Positions 1-9,697 of a stretch of DNA of 64,000 nucleotides are shown piece after piece. Position 1 is the stretch's first letter. Every line of letters starts with the position of its first letter. Origin of the DNA: an uncultured SAR116 cluster alpha proteobacterium (lineage in GTDB: Bacteria > Pseudomonadota > Alphaproteobacteria > Puniceispirillales > Marisalimonadaceae); the NCBI GenBank assembly GCA_902625215.1, contig CACOAO010000006.1, forward strand, positions 1-64,000. Direction: 5' to 3'. A model generated the notes under the pieces. It searched no databases. It was not told the origin of the DNA and saw only the letters and a list, made by a program, of their open reading frames with translations. The position numbers were made by a program, and so were the translations under genes.

Positions 1-2
1 AA

Positions 3-1199
3 AAAGAAAAGTTACTAGCTCTTGGTATATCCCAAGACTTAGGTTCTAAATTAACTAAATCATCTAAGTCATTGAATATATTAAATTTAAAAAAAATACC
101 AAAGGATCTTAAAGAAGTTTCTAAATCTTCAAATGCCTCTTATTTAGTTGATGGAAACATCATGCAGATTGAAAATATGCTAAGAGTTAAAGTTGATCTT
201 ATAGATGGTAAGAACATATCTAATATATGGTCAGAGACATATGACAGAGACTTAACAGGTAAAAATATATTTAAACTACAAGATGAAATTATCAAACAAA
301 TTATAAATGAGCTTGTTGGAGCAGGGGCTGTCTTATCCAAAGATATAAATCAAAAAATTGCTTCCTCCAGTACAGATGATATATCAATTTATGAATGTAT
401 TAACTTAGCTCGAGGGGCTGTAACTCCAGCTTTAAACCCAAAAGCCATTGAATGTTTAGAAAAATCAGTCAAAAAAGATCCTAATTATGCTGATGCATGG
501 ATATGGTTAGCAGATAGGAAAAGGGCACAATATTCATCATTTTCAATTACTAACGAATTTAAATATATGCTTAATGATGCCTCTAAGGAGATTGATCAAG
601 GTTTAATTTTAGATCCTGAGAATGCATTTGGTTATGCAACAAAATTGCAGATTGAATTTTTTAACAAAAGCTGGCAAGAAATGTTTAATGTTGCTGAAAA
701 GGCTTATAAATTAGCTGGTGAGAGACCTCATTTACTTGGTAAAATTGGATATAGTTTAGCATATGGTGGAAAATGTGAAAAAAAAGATGTTTTTAAAAGT
801 TCAGAAAAATTTCAAACTGTAAAAAAAAATAGATGTCAATTTCAAAGAGGATGTTGGGAAATAGGTAAAAAAGCTTATGAATTGGACACTGGAAATTATG
901 CAACTTGGGATAATTATTTATTAGCTCAATGTTATCAAACTAGTGGAGAAAGAAAAAAAGTAATTGATGTTTTAGAACCTTTGCAACACAAAAAATTTAT
1001 TTGGTGGAACCTTCATTTAGGTTTGGCATATGACTACTTAGAAAAATTTAATATTGCTAAAAAACATTTAGATTTTGTAAAAAAAATTTTAAAGGAAAAT
1101 CATTTGTCAAAAATAAAGCTAGCATTAACTAAGCAAAATCAGCATTTAACTACTTACCCATACATAATCAATTCTTTGAAAAAATATGGGTTTGAATAA
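3..1199 (+). CDS. TPR-containing C-terminal part of an adenylate-cyclase-like / TolB-like-domain protein (5' truncated by window edge)
   Basis: Frame 3 is open from the window edge (KEKLLALGISQDLGSKLTK... precedes the listed Met at 72); 'YLVDGNIMQIENMLRVKVDLIDGKNISNIWSETYDRDL' matches the cyclase-linked TPR family pattern; TPR-like repeats follow. Confidence 0.65.
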   Translation, partial: KEKLLALGISQDLGSKLTKSSKSLNILNLKKIPKDLKEVSKSSNASYLVDGNIMQIENMLRVKVDLIDGKNISNIWSETYDRDLTGKNIFKLQDEIIKQIINELVGAGAVLSKDINQKIASSSTDDISIYECINLARGAVTPALNPKAIECLEKSVKKDPNYADAWIWLADRKRAQYSSFSITNEFKYMLNDASKEIDQGLILDPENAFGYATKLQIEFFNKSWQEMFNVAEKAYKLAGERPHLLGKIGYSLAYGGKCEKKDVFKSSEKFQTVKKNRCQFQRGCWEIGKKAYELDTGNYATWDNYLLAQCYQTSGERKKVIDVLEPLQHKKFIWWNLHLGLAYDYLEKFNIAKKHLDFVKKILKENHLSKIKLALTKQNQHLTTYPYIINSLKKYGFE

Positions 1200-1242
1200 A
1201 TTTTTTAAAGACTAAGTTTAAGGTAATGTTGTTAAAATATTT

Positions 1243-2235
1243 TTATTTCCAAATTTCTTTAAAAAATAAATACCAATTTAAGCCTATAATTTTTTCAATT
1301 TTGTTATTTGACCATCCTGCTCGTTCCATTGCTGGCACAAAATTCTGAAATTGGCTAAGTTTTGACATTCCATAAGGCATTGTTGGCACTGATTTATAAG
1401 GTGGAGTTACATATCGCCCAGTACCTTTATCTTTTTGTAAATATTGAAAAAAGGATATGTCATGATCTTGAACCCAATCTGTACCTATACCAACTTGATC
1501 TTCACCAACAATATTAATCAGATAATCCATACCGTTTATACAGTCATCAATATTACTTTCAGATCCTTTAGGTAAAAAAGGTGTATAACTTGCAAAACCT
1601 ATCATTCCACCTTTGTTAGCGATCTCCTTTAATTGCTCATCTGTTTTGTTTCGTGGATGTTTTTTTAGTGTAGGGCAGCAATGTGTATAAGTTACAGGAG
1701 AGTTAGACACTTTTATTGCATCAGAGCTTGTTTTTGGTCCTACATGTGACAAATCTATAATCATACCTAGTCTATTCATTTCAAGGACTACATCTTTACC
1801 AAAATCAGACAGACCTCCATCATTTGATTCCCAACATCCAGAGCCAACTAGATTTTGAGTATTATATGTAAGCTGCGCTATCCTAATCCCTAAATCATAA
1901 AAAATTTGAAGTTTTTTTATATCGTTTTCTATAGCACTGGTATTTTGCCATCCAAGTATAATTCCAACTTTCCCGTCAGCTTTAGCTTTATCAATATCTT
2001 CATATTTTTTTATATTACAGATTATATCGCTATTACGTTCAAAGTGATCATTCCACATTGTTAAATTATCTATGGTTTGGTTAAAATTTTCCCAAACACT
2101 ACAAGTACAATTTGCTGCAGTAATTTTTCCTTTCTGCATTTCTTTAAAAATTGATCGAGAAAATTTTGCAATTACTAGTCCATCAATGGATAGTCTCTTA
2201 ATATGATTTTTTGTTAACTGTGAATTATTATTCAT
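1243..2235 (-). CDS. Membrane dipeptidase (peptidase M19, renal dipeptidase family)
   Basis: 'MIIDLSHVGPKTSSDAIKVSNSPVTYTHCCPTLKKHPRNKTDEQLKEIANKGGMIG' and 'VGIGTDWVQDHD' are M19 signatures. Confidence 0.9.
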   Translation of the reverse strand: MNNNSQLTKNHIKRLSIDGLVIAKFSRSIFKEMQKGKITAANCTCSVWENFNQTIDNLTMWNDHFERNSDIICNIKKYEDIDKAKADGKVGIILGWQNTSAIENDIKKLQIFYDLGIRIAQLTYNTQNLVGSGCWESNDGGLSDFGKDVVLEMNRLGMIIDLSHVGPKTSSDAIKVSNSPVTYTHCCPTLKKHPRNKTDEQLKEIANKGGMIGFASYTPFLPKGSESNIDDCINGMDYLINIVGEDQVGIGTDWVQDHDISFFQYLQKDKGTGRYVTPPYKSVPTMPYGMSKLSQFQNFVPAMERAGWSNNKIEKIIGLNWYLFFKEIWK

Positions 2236-2236
2236 A

Positions 2237-3025
2237 TTATTTTCCTAAAGAACCTATGAAGTTGCTTATATGTGTGTTTAGATCTTTAGCTCTTGTTTCT
2301 GTGAGCATATGTCCTCCACTATTGAGGCTAATTAGTTTTGAATTATAACATAATTTATGCAGTTCTTCTCCGTGGTGTGTTTTCATTAACTTATCATCAA
2401 CAGCATTTATTATTAATTTGGGCAAAAAAAGTTTACATAATTCATCGCCGATGTTGCAATCTAAAATAGATTGTAATCGCCTTTTGATTAACGAAGCATC
2501 AATATTATTGTTTTTTTGTTTTAAAATTAATTCACAAAATTCTTTCTTAAATTTTATAGTATAATTTTTTGAATAAAGAAGGTTATAATCACTTTTAAGG
2601 TATCTTATCTGATTAAATTTTTTTGCATTTTCAACTCGCTTTGTTTGCAATATTCTGAACTCATTATCCTGTTTATTCCAGGGATTTATTAAGGTTAAGC
2701 TTTCACAATCGACTTTATTTTGTTTTGCTATAAATGTTCCTAAACCACAACCTGTTGAATGTCCTACAACATGAAACTTAATATTTTTCCATTTTTTTAA
2801 AAAATTATTTATTGCTAAAGCTTTTTGTTCAAAAGTGATTACTTTAGATTGATTAAAAATATTTGATTTTTCAGAAAGTACATCATTATATTCAAGCAGA
2901 TTGAATTTATTTTTTAATAATGCTTTAAACTCTGTTACTCCAAAAGGTCCTCTTGTTTTTGGAAGCAAAAGTAATATGTTATCTCTATCCTTTTTTTTAT
3001 CAAAACTTCCGTGAAAAGTTAACAT
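2237..3025 (-). CDS. Alpha/beta hydrolase
   Basis: 'FHVVGHSTGCGLG' nucleophile elbow, C-terminal 'NSGGHML' His. Confidence 0.75.
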   Translation of the reverse strand: MLTFHGSFDKKKDRDNILLLLPKTRGPFGVTEFKALLKNKFNLLEYNDVLSEKSNIFNQSKVITFEQKALAINNFLKKWKNIKFHVVGHSTGCGLGTFIAKQNKVDCESLTLINPWNKQDNEFRILQTKRVENAKKFNQIRYLKSDYNLLYSKNYTIKFKKEFCELILKQKNNNIDASLIKRRLQSILDCNIGDELCKLFLPKLIINAVDDKLMKTHHGEELHKLCYNSKLISLNSGGHMLTETRAKDLNTHISNFIGSLGK

Positions 3026-3293
3026 CTAGAAAGTGTCCAAAATTTTTATTTATTAAATTAATCTTTAGTTTTTATCTAAAGGATTTCTAATTTAATGAAT
3101 TAGTTAGAGATTATATCTTAAAAAGTATGATTCAATAGAAAATTTACTTTTATAAAAATTTAATTAATAAGCCTAAAATTATATTTTGATAATAATATTA
3201 TAACCTTATGGAACATGAAATCCTAAACGGTACGACTAAAAAAAATATTTTTTTCTTTATAATTAATATTATGTGTTTAATTATTATAGAATT

Positions 3294-3947
3294 ATGAGTT
3301 CTATCTTATTTGGTTCTATTGGTGTTTTAGTAGAAAGTTCAGAAATCCAGAGAAAAGCATTTAATGAAGCTTTTAAAGAGTTTGGATTAGATTGGTATTG
3401 GAATGTTGCAAATTATATTAAAATGCTTGAGAAGCCTGGAGGATTAAATAGGATTGCTGAATACTCAAAATTTAAACTTAACGATCATGATATAAAAAAA
3501 ATACATAATTTGAAAGTAAAGCACTTTAAATCCTTATCAAAGAATCAATTGAAACCCCGAAAAGGAATTTTAGAAGTTATAGATTATGGTCTCAAAAATA
3601 ACTTCAAAATTGGTTTCATTACAACGACCAATAAGCCTACTTTAGACATTGTTATAAATGGACTCTCTGAATTTATAGATTTTTCAAAATTTGAATTAAT
3701 TTCCTACGAAATAAACGTGTCTAACAGAAAACCACATTCTGACATATACAATTATGCAATAAATAAACTTAATTTGGATCATAAGAGTTCTATTGCAATT
3801 GAAAATACATTAGAAAGTTGTAATTCTTCAATTGAAGCAAAATTACATACATTATTTTATCCTGGTGAATACACCTTTTTTAAGGATAGTGATAACTTCA
3901 CAAATGACATTTTCAAATCTGTAAAAGATTTTTTCAAAGAAAGTTAA
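3294..3947 (+). CDS. HAD-superfamily (CbbY-like) protein with degenerate catalytic motif I
   Basis: 'AFNEAFKEFGLDWYWNVANYIKMLEKPGGLNRIAEY' cap pattern and 'RKPHSDIY' motif III; motif I reads LFGSIGVLVES instead of DxDGT/VL. ORF track starts at 3273; ATG at 3294 preferred. Confidence 0.8.
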   Translation: MSSILFGSIGVLVESSEIQRKAFNEAFKEFGLDWYWNVANYIKMLEKPGGLNRIAEYSKFKLNDHDIKKIHNLKVKHFKSLSKNQLKPRKGILEVIDYGLKNNFKIGFITTTNKPTLDIVINGLSEFIDFSKFELISYEINVSNRKPHSDIYNYAINKLNLDHKSSIAIENTLESCNSSIEAKLHTLFYPGEYTFFKDSDNFTNDIFKSVKDFFKES

Positions 3948-3956
3948 GTTTAGTCA

Positions 3957-5021
3957 ATGGCAGAAATTGAGTTAATAAATGTCTCAAAAAGTTGGGGTAA
4001 TTTTAATGCAGTTATAGATTTTAATCTAATTATTAAAGATAAAGAATTTCTTGTTCTTCTTGGACCATCTGGGTGTGGAAAAACAACTACTATGAGAATG
4101 ATTGCAGGTTTAGAAGACCTATCTGAGGGCGTTATAAAGATTGGTTCTAAGATTGTTAATGATTTAGAACCAAAAGATAGAGATGTTTCTATGGTGTTCC
4201 AATCATATGGATTGTATCCAAACATGACAGTTTACGAAAATGTTCGTTTTCCACTTAAAATTAGAAAAGTTCCTAAAGAAAATCATGATGATTTAGTGAT
4301 GAACGCCGTTAGAATGGTAGAATTAGAAGATTTTTGCCATAGAAGGCCAGCTGAACTATCAGGTGGCCAAAAACAAAGAGTTGCTTTGGCGAGGGCGCTA
4401 GTAAGGAAACCCAATGTATTTTTGATGGATGAACCATTATCAAATTTAGATGCAAAATTAAGAGTTTCGACAAGAGCACAGATCAAACATCTTCAAAACA
4501 AGTTAAAAGTTACAACAATCTACGTTACTCATGATCAGATTGAAGCAATGACTTTAGCTGATAGGGTTGTTGTAATGAATAATGGTATAATTCAACAAAT
4601 AGGAACACCAAAACAAATATACGATAAGCCAATTAATATATTCGTAGCTTCGTTCATTGGAAATCCACCAATGAATTTAATTAATGGAAAAATCAAAGAT
4701 GGCCAATTCTTATCTGAAAATATAAATATCAAAAATTTTAGTAATAAAAATGGTAAATATATACTTGGTTTTCGTGCTGAAGATGCTACGATATCTAAAA
4801 GTTCTAAAGGAAATATAAAAGGTCCAATTTTTTCTGTTGAGCTTTTAGGGGATGCAATTATGGTAACTTTAAAAATTGATGAAAGTTTTATTTCTGTTAA
4901 GGTTAACAATGATTTTAAAGCGTCTATAGGAGATACGGCGAATATCTCAATTCTTTCATCAAAATGTCAAATTTTTGATTTTGAAAATGGTTTTAATTTA
5001 AATACAAATAAGGAGAAATAA
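3957..5021 (+). CDS. ABC transporter ATP-binding protein, sugar type (UgpC/MsmK-like)
   Basis: Walker A GPSGCGKTT, LSGGQKQRVALARAL, MDEPLSNLDAKLR, C-terminal TOBE-like region. Confidence 0.95.
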   Translation: MAEIELINVSKSWGNFNAVIDFNLIIKDKEFLVLLGPSGCGKTTTMRMIAGLEDLSEGVIKIGSKIVNDLEPKDRDVSMVFQSYGLYPNMTVYENVRFPLKIRKVPKENHDDLVMNAVRMVELEDFCHRRPAELSGGQKQRVALARALVRKPNVFLMDEPLSNLDAKLRVSTRAQIKHLQNKLKVTTIYVTHDQIEAMTLADRVVVMNNGIIQQIGTPKQIYDKPINIFVASFIGNPPMNLINGKIKDGQFLSENINIKNFSNKNGKYILGFRAEDATISKSSKGNIKGPIFSVELLGDAIMVTLKIDESFISVKVNNDFKASIGDTANISILSSKCQIFDFENGFNLNTNKEK

Positions 5022-6247
5022 TGAAATTATTACTTACAAAATTTTTTACCACAATAATTTTTTTAGTATCTAGCTCTGCTTTTGCTTGTAGTATTTCAGC
5101 TAGAGTAAGTATTGTTGGTAATGAATTCCCTGCAATTCAAACAGTAGGCTCTGGGGCAAAAGAATGTAAGGGAGCAAAGGTAACAGCAAACTTAACTGCA
5201 GATCATCAAAAAATAAATGTTGCTGGTATGAGTAGTCAGCCTGCCGAATACACTTCAGCTATTGTTGCAAATACATCTATTGTTGCGTTATTAAATAATG
5301 ATCTGATTAGACCACTTGATGATCTAGTTAAAAAACATGGAAAAGGTCTAAAGAAAAATCAACTTATCACTATTGACGGAAAGATAATGGCAGTAGCTTT
5401 TATGGCGAATGCTCAGCACCTTGTATATCGAAAGGACATTTTAAAGAAATTAAATATTAGTGTTCCAAAAACATATGAAGACATGTTAGCAGCGGCAAAA
5501 AAAATCAGAGCATCTGGATTAGTCAAAAATCCAGTTGGTGGAGCTTATAAAGCTGGTTGGAATTTAGCTCAAGAATTTAATAATATGTTTATTGGTTATG
5601 GAGGATCTCATTTTAAAGGAAATTCAGCTGAGCCAAATGTAAATTCTAATGCAGGTATAAAAGCATTAAAAATGATGAAATCTTTGTCAGAATATATGAA
5701 TCCTGACTTTCTTACTCATGACAGCAATGCAACGAATGCTGAATTTAGAGCAGGTAATGTTGCTATTATGAATATGTGGGGAAGTAGAGCTGCTACTTTA
5801 GTAGATGCAGATGGAGTGAGCATGGAAGTTAAAAATGGCATGGATATAGCAGGTCCAATGACAGTAGGAGGTGGTAAAACACCTGCTTCAACATTATTTT
5901 GGGATGGTTGGACAATTGCAAAAAAAATTAGTGATAAAGAAGCGGAAGCTACTTTTATTGCAATGACTAATGCTATCAGACCATCAATATTAGATAATGA
6001 AGAAGTCAGAAAGCAAGCTGTATGGTTGATTGAAGGATATAAACCTACTGATGCTGCTAGAGGTGTTTTTGCTGCTGCAAAAATGAATACAACACCTTAT
6101 CCGATGTTACCTTATGCAGGATTGATGCATTCAGCTATCGGAAAAGAAATAGCTGATTTCATGCAGGGTAAAGAAACAGCAGAAAAAACTTTATCAGATA
6201 TTGAAGATGCTTATAAAGCATCCGCTAAAGAAAAAGGTTTTTTATAA
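5021..6247 (+). CDS. ABC transporter extracellular sugar-type substrate-binding protein
   Basis: N-terminal signal peptide (SSAFA), SBP family 1 pattern, operon position. Confidence 0.9.
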   Translation: MKLLLTKFFTTIIFLVSSSAFACSISARVSIVGNEFPAIQTVGSGAKECKGAKVTANLTADHQKINVAGMSSQPAEYTSAIVANTSIVALLNNDLIRPLDDLVKKHGKGLKKNQLITIDGKIMAVAFMANAQHLVYRKDILKKLNISVPKTYEDMLAAAKKIRASGLVKNPVGGAYKAGWNLAQEFNNMFIGYGGSHFKGNSAEPNVNSNAGIKALKMMKSLSEYMNPDFLTHDSNATNAEFRAGNVAIMNMWGSRAATLVDADGVSMEVKNGMDIAGPMTVGGGKTPASTLFWDGWTIAKKISDKEAEATFIAMTNAIRPSILDNEEVRKQAVWLIEGYKPTDAARGVFAAAKMNTTPYPMLPYAGLMHSAIGKEIADFMQGKETAEKTLSDIEDAYKASAKEKGFL

Positions 6248-6255
6248 AAATATTG

Positions 6256-6286
6256 ACTAGAGAGTAAAAAACTCTCTAGTTTTTTT
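6256..6286 (+). terminator. Rho-independent terminator / attenuator-like hairpin between SBP and permease genes
   Basis: Perfect 10-bp inverted repeat ACTAGAGAGT-AAAAA-ACTCTCTAGT followed by a T run. Confidence 0.85.
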
Positions 6287-6289
6287 ATC

Positions 6290-7315
6290 ATGAAACATAA
6301 AACTTTTTTTTGGTTTATTTTACCTACTTTTTTAGCAATGTTTTTTTTTATAACTTTGCCGATAATTTCAGTAGTTATTCAATCTTTACATACGCCTCAT
6401 GAAAATATTTTAATAACAGTTGAAAATTGTGATCCCTTTGGTTGTAAAAAAGTTACATCCATTGATCATGAAGCCACTAAAGATTTAAAAAATGAAAAGC
6501 CATTAGGAAGGTTTGTAGGCTTAGATATTTATATAGATAGGGGGCATTTAGCATTTGAACAAGTTAAAGATCATTGGAATAAATCTGAGGATCTAGTAAG
6601 TTTTTTTACCTTAATTAGTGATTTACCATTTTATAAAGCAATTTTTTTCACTTTAACTTTTACATTCACAGTTACGCCGATAATGTTAGTTTTAGGTTTG
6701 CTGATAGCTTTGGGTGTAAATTCAATTAATAAACAATTAAAAGGTTTAATAATCTTTTTTTCACTTTTGCCAATGATTGTTACTCCTCTAATAGGGTCTA
6801 TTATTTTGTTTTGGATGATTGACAGTAGAGGAATTGTTGGAAATTTTTTGCAATTAATGTTTGAAGACCCGAATTTGTCTCTTAAAGCTTCTACTTTCCT
6901 TACTTGGATTACTTTAATAGTTTATGGTGTATGGCATGCAATACCATTTTCTTTCATTGTTTTTTATGCTGGACTACAGACACTTCCAAAAGATCAAATT
7001 GAGTCTGCGCAAATTGACGGTGCTAATACTTTTCAACAAACAATACATATTATAATACCCCATATTATGCCATTAATTACATTTGTAACCTTGATGCAAT
7101 TAATGGACAATTTTAGAGTTTTTGAGCCGATAATTGGGTTTAATGCAGAAGCACACGCTACTTCATTAAGCTGGATTATTTTTAACGATTTAGGTGGGGA
7201 AACAAGACAATTATCTGCAGCGGCAACATCCTCTATTTTAACTATTTTTGGGATAATTATATTGCTTATACCTGTTCTAATTAAAACTTGGAAAGAATTT
7301 GATTTTAAAAAATGA
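6290..7315 (+). CDS. ABC transporter permease (MalF-type)
   Basis: Hydrophobic; 'ESAQIDGANTFQQTIHIIIPHIMP' EAA loop. Confidence 0.92.
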   Translation: MKHKTFFWFILPTFLAMFFFITLPIISVVIQSLHTPHENILITVENCDPFGCKKVTSIDHEATKDLKNEKPLGRFVGLDIYIDRGHLAFEQVKDHWNKSEDLVSFFTLISDLPFYKAIFFTLTFTFTVTPIMLVLGLLIALGVNSINKQLKGLIIFFSLLPMIVTPLIGSIILFWMIDSRGIVGNFLQLMFEDPNLSLKASTFLTWITLIVYGVWHAIPFSFIVFYAGLQTLPKDQIESAQIDGANTFQQTIHIIIPHIMPLITFVTLMQLMDNFRVFEPIIGFNAEAHATSLSWIIFNDLGGETRQLSAAATSSILTIFGIIILLIPVLIKTWKEFDFKK

Positions 7316-8205
7316 GTTTTAACACTACAAAAAATAATAAATATAATAATAATTTAAAACGTATGATAATATATTTTTTAATATTTTCATGGGTTTTTTT
7401 AGCAGCTTTTCCTTTCATATGGACTTTTTGGGGATCGTTTAAGGTTGAACTTGATTTTTTCTCCATAGCTAACTGGACTAATGCTATTACTGGAGAAAAT
7501 ACTGAACAGACCTATGGGTCCCCTTTCACATTTGTTGGTTATCATGGTGCATGGGTTCAGGAGGAATTTTGGAAAGCTTTCATAAATACATCTTTGGTTT
7601 GTTTTTTTGTTGTACTCACATCTCTTACAATTGGTACCCTAGGAGCATATGCACTCTCAAGATCAAACTATAAATATACTTTTTGGCTTTTGATAATGGC
7701 ACTTATTTTTAGATCGATGCCGCCGATTACGCTGGTTGCTGGATACTTGCCACCTTTTTTTGAATGGAATTTATGGGGAATATTACCAACAACAATAATT
7801 GTTTTGGTATCAATAAATCAGCCATTTACTTTGTGGATGCTCCATTCTTTTTTTCAAAATATACCAAAAGAGTTGGATGAAAGTGCTAAGGTAGATGGCT
7901 GTTCACAGTACCAAGCTTTTGGTCATGTGATTGTGCCCGTAATGTGGCCTGGAATAATTACTACTGGATTATTTAGTTTTTTATTAGCATATAATGATTT
8001 TGCAGTTACCTCAATGTTGTTGTCTGATGAAAATAGAACAATGATACCCCAAATAGCTGCATTTTTAGGAACAACATACACTGAAGGTAATGTAATGTTT
8101 GCGGTTGCTGCAGTAGTGTCTGCTACAGTCCCTCTTTTTATTTTAATAATGTTTTTTCAAACAAAAATTGTCAGTGGTTTAACCCAAGGCGCAGTTAAAG
8201 GTTAG
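7312..8205 (+). CDS. ABC transporter permease (MalG-type)
   Basis: 'ELDESAKVDGCSQYQAFGHVIVPVMWPGI' EAA loop; 4-bp overlap with previous CDS. Confidence 0.93.
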   Translation: MSFNTTKNNKYNNNLKRMIIYFLIFSWVFLAAFPFIWTFWGSFKVELDFFSIANWTNAITGENTEQTYGSPFTFVGYHGAWVQEEFWKAFINTSLVCFFVVLTSLTIGTLGAYALSRSNYKYTFWLLIMALIFRSMPPITLVAGYLPPFFEWNLWGILPTTIIVLVSINQPFTLWMLHSFFQNIPKELDESAKVDGCSQYQAFGHVIVPVMWPGIITTGLFSFLLAYNDFAVTSMLLSDENRTMIPQIAAFLGTTYTEGNVMFAVAAVVSATVPLFILIMFFQTKIVSGLTQGAVKG

Positions 8206-8217
8206 AGTTAAAAGATA

Positions 8218-9678
8218 ATGGAAAAAGATATAATTAAACAAGCTAACAATACTTTAAACAATGATTTATCAAAGACATCAAAAACAAAAGAAATTATTGA
8301 AAAAATGGTTGAAGCTCTAAATAACCATAGAATTGACGATATAGGAGAGTTTTTCGATAATAATTTTAACTGGTTTGGAAACTTTGGCTGTGGAACAAAA
8401 AAAGGCTTAAAAGAATTCCAAAAAAATTGGCAAATCCCTTTTCAAAAAGCATTTTCTGAAAAAGTTTGTATTGATGAAGCTAGAATATTTGAAGGAGAAT
8501 GGGGAGCTGCTTTTGGAAGACAAGAAGCAATTCATACAGGTGTATTTATGGGTATTGAGCCTACTAATAAAAAAGTACACATCAACTATATGGATTTTTG
8601 GCATGTTAAAAAAAATAAAATTATTAATAACTGGGTAATGGTAGATTTTCCAAATGTAATGAAACAATTAGGCGTAGATGTTTTTGAAGGTGAGGGTTGG
8701 GAAAAATATGATAATAAGAAAAATAGAACTGAAAGTTGTTATTTAGATCAAAATGAAATTGAGAATTTTATTTATAGAATTACAGAAGAAATATGGGAAA
8801 ATAAAAAAGTAGAAAATATTAGAAAATATTATGCAAGGGATGCAATAGTAAGGTCACCTTCAAGAACTACTTATGATTCTAATAAAGTAGTAGAAGCAAC
8901 TTATGAAACGTTAAATCAATTCCCTAATAGAGAATTGATTGGTGAGGATGTTATTTCATGTGGTTCAATTGATAAAATTTTTTTGAGCTCTCATCGTATT
9001 TTATCTACTGGAACTCATATTGGTAAAGGAATTTATGGGAAACCTACAGGGAAAAAAGTTATTTACCGTGTCATTGCAGATTGTCTAGTTAAAAACAATG
9101 AAGTTATTGAGGAATGGATAATAAGAGATGAGAAAAGTATATTAAATCAATTAGGGATTCAAATACATGATTATGTTAAGCAAAAAATTGAAGAGGGTGT
9201 TTATAAAAAGAATGACATTAATTTAATAAAAAATTGTTTTAAAATTAAAAATAAGATTTCACCTTGTAAAAGTAAAAGTGCAGATAAATACAAAAACCAC
9301 TTTTTAAAAATAATAAAAGATCAGACTAAAGTCTATCATTTGTACGAACGTTCAGCACAATTGTATTGGATTGGGGGCGAGGTAATATATACTTTTGATC
9401 AGATTTTCGAAAAATGGAAATTATTTCTTTCTTGTTTTAATATATCTAAATGTGAAATTTCAAATAGTATTTTACTAAACCAAGCAAATATGAGGCCAAG
9501 GGCTTCGTTGAGATGGAGACTGATTTGTAAACATAGTAAAAATGGAATTTTTGGAATACCAACTAATAAAGATGTCGAAATATTTGGTATTTCACATGCT
9601 GAATTTGGTAAAAATGGTATAATTAGAGAATTCATATTAATTGACGAAATATCGATTTGGAAACAAATTTTACTTTAA
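8218..9678 (+). CDS. Three tandem SnoaL-like (NTF2-fold) domains
   Basis: Three successive ~140-aa units: each has an N-terminal helix, aromatic-rich core and a terminal 'I..W...D...I/MKQLG'-like strand. Confidence 0.65.
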   Translation: MEKDIIKQANNTLNNDLSKTSKTKEIIEKMVEALNNHRIDDIGEFFDNNFNWFGNFGCGTKKGLKEFQKNWQIPFQKAFSEKVCIDEARIFEGEWGAAFGRQEAIHTGVFMGIEPTNKKVHINYMDFWHVKKNKIINNWVMVDFPNVMKQLGVDVFEGEGWEKYDNKKNRTESCYLDQNEIENFIYRITEEIWENKKVENIRKYYARDAIVRSPSRTTYDSNKVVEATYETLNQFPNRELIGEDVISCGSIDKIFLSSHRILSTGTHIGKGIYGKPTGKKVIYRVIADCLVKNNEVIEEWIIRDEKSILNQLGIQIHDYVKQKIEEGVYKKNDINLIKNCFKIKNKISPCKSKSADKYKNHFLKIIKDQTKVYHLYERSAQLYWIGGEVIYTFDQIFEKWKLFLSCFNISKCEISNSILLNQANMRPRASLRWRLICKHSKNGIFGIPTNKDVEIFGISHAEFGKNGIIREFILIDEISIWKQILL

Positions 9679-9697
9679 ATATTTTATAGGCGAAATT

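Noticed and set aside
3950-4909. Antisense ORFs (3950-4225, 4283-4486, 4592-4909) opposite the ABC ATPase
   Set aside because: Sense strand encodes a complete ATPase with all motifs; the antisense translations lack recognisable features.
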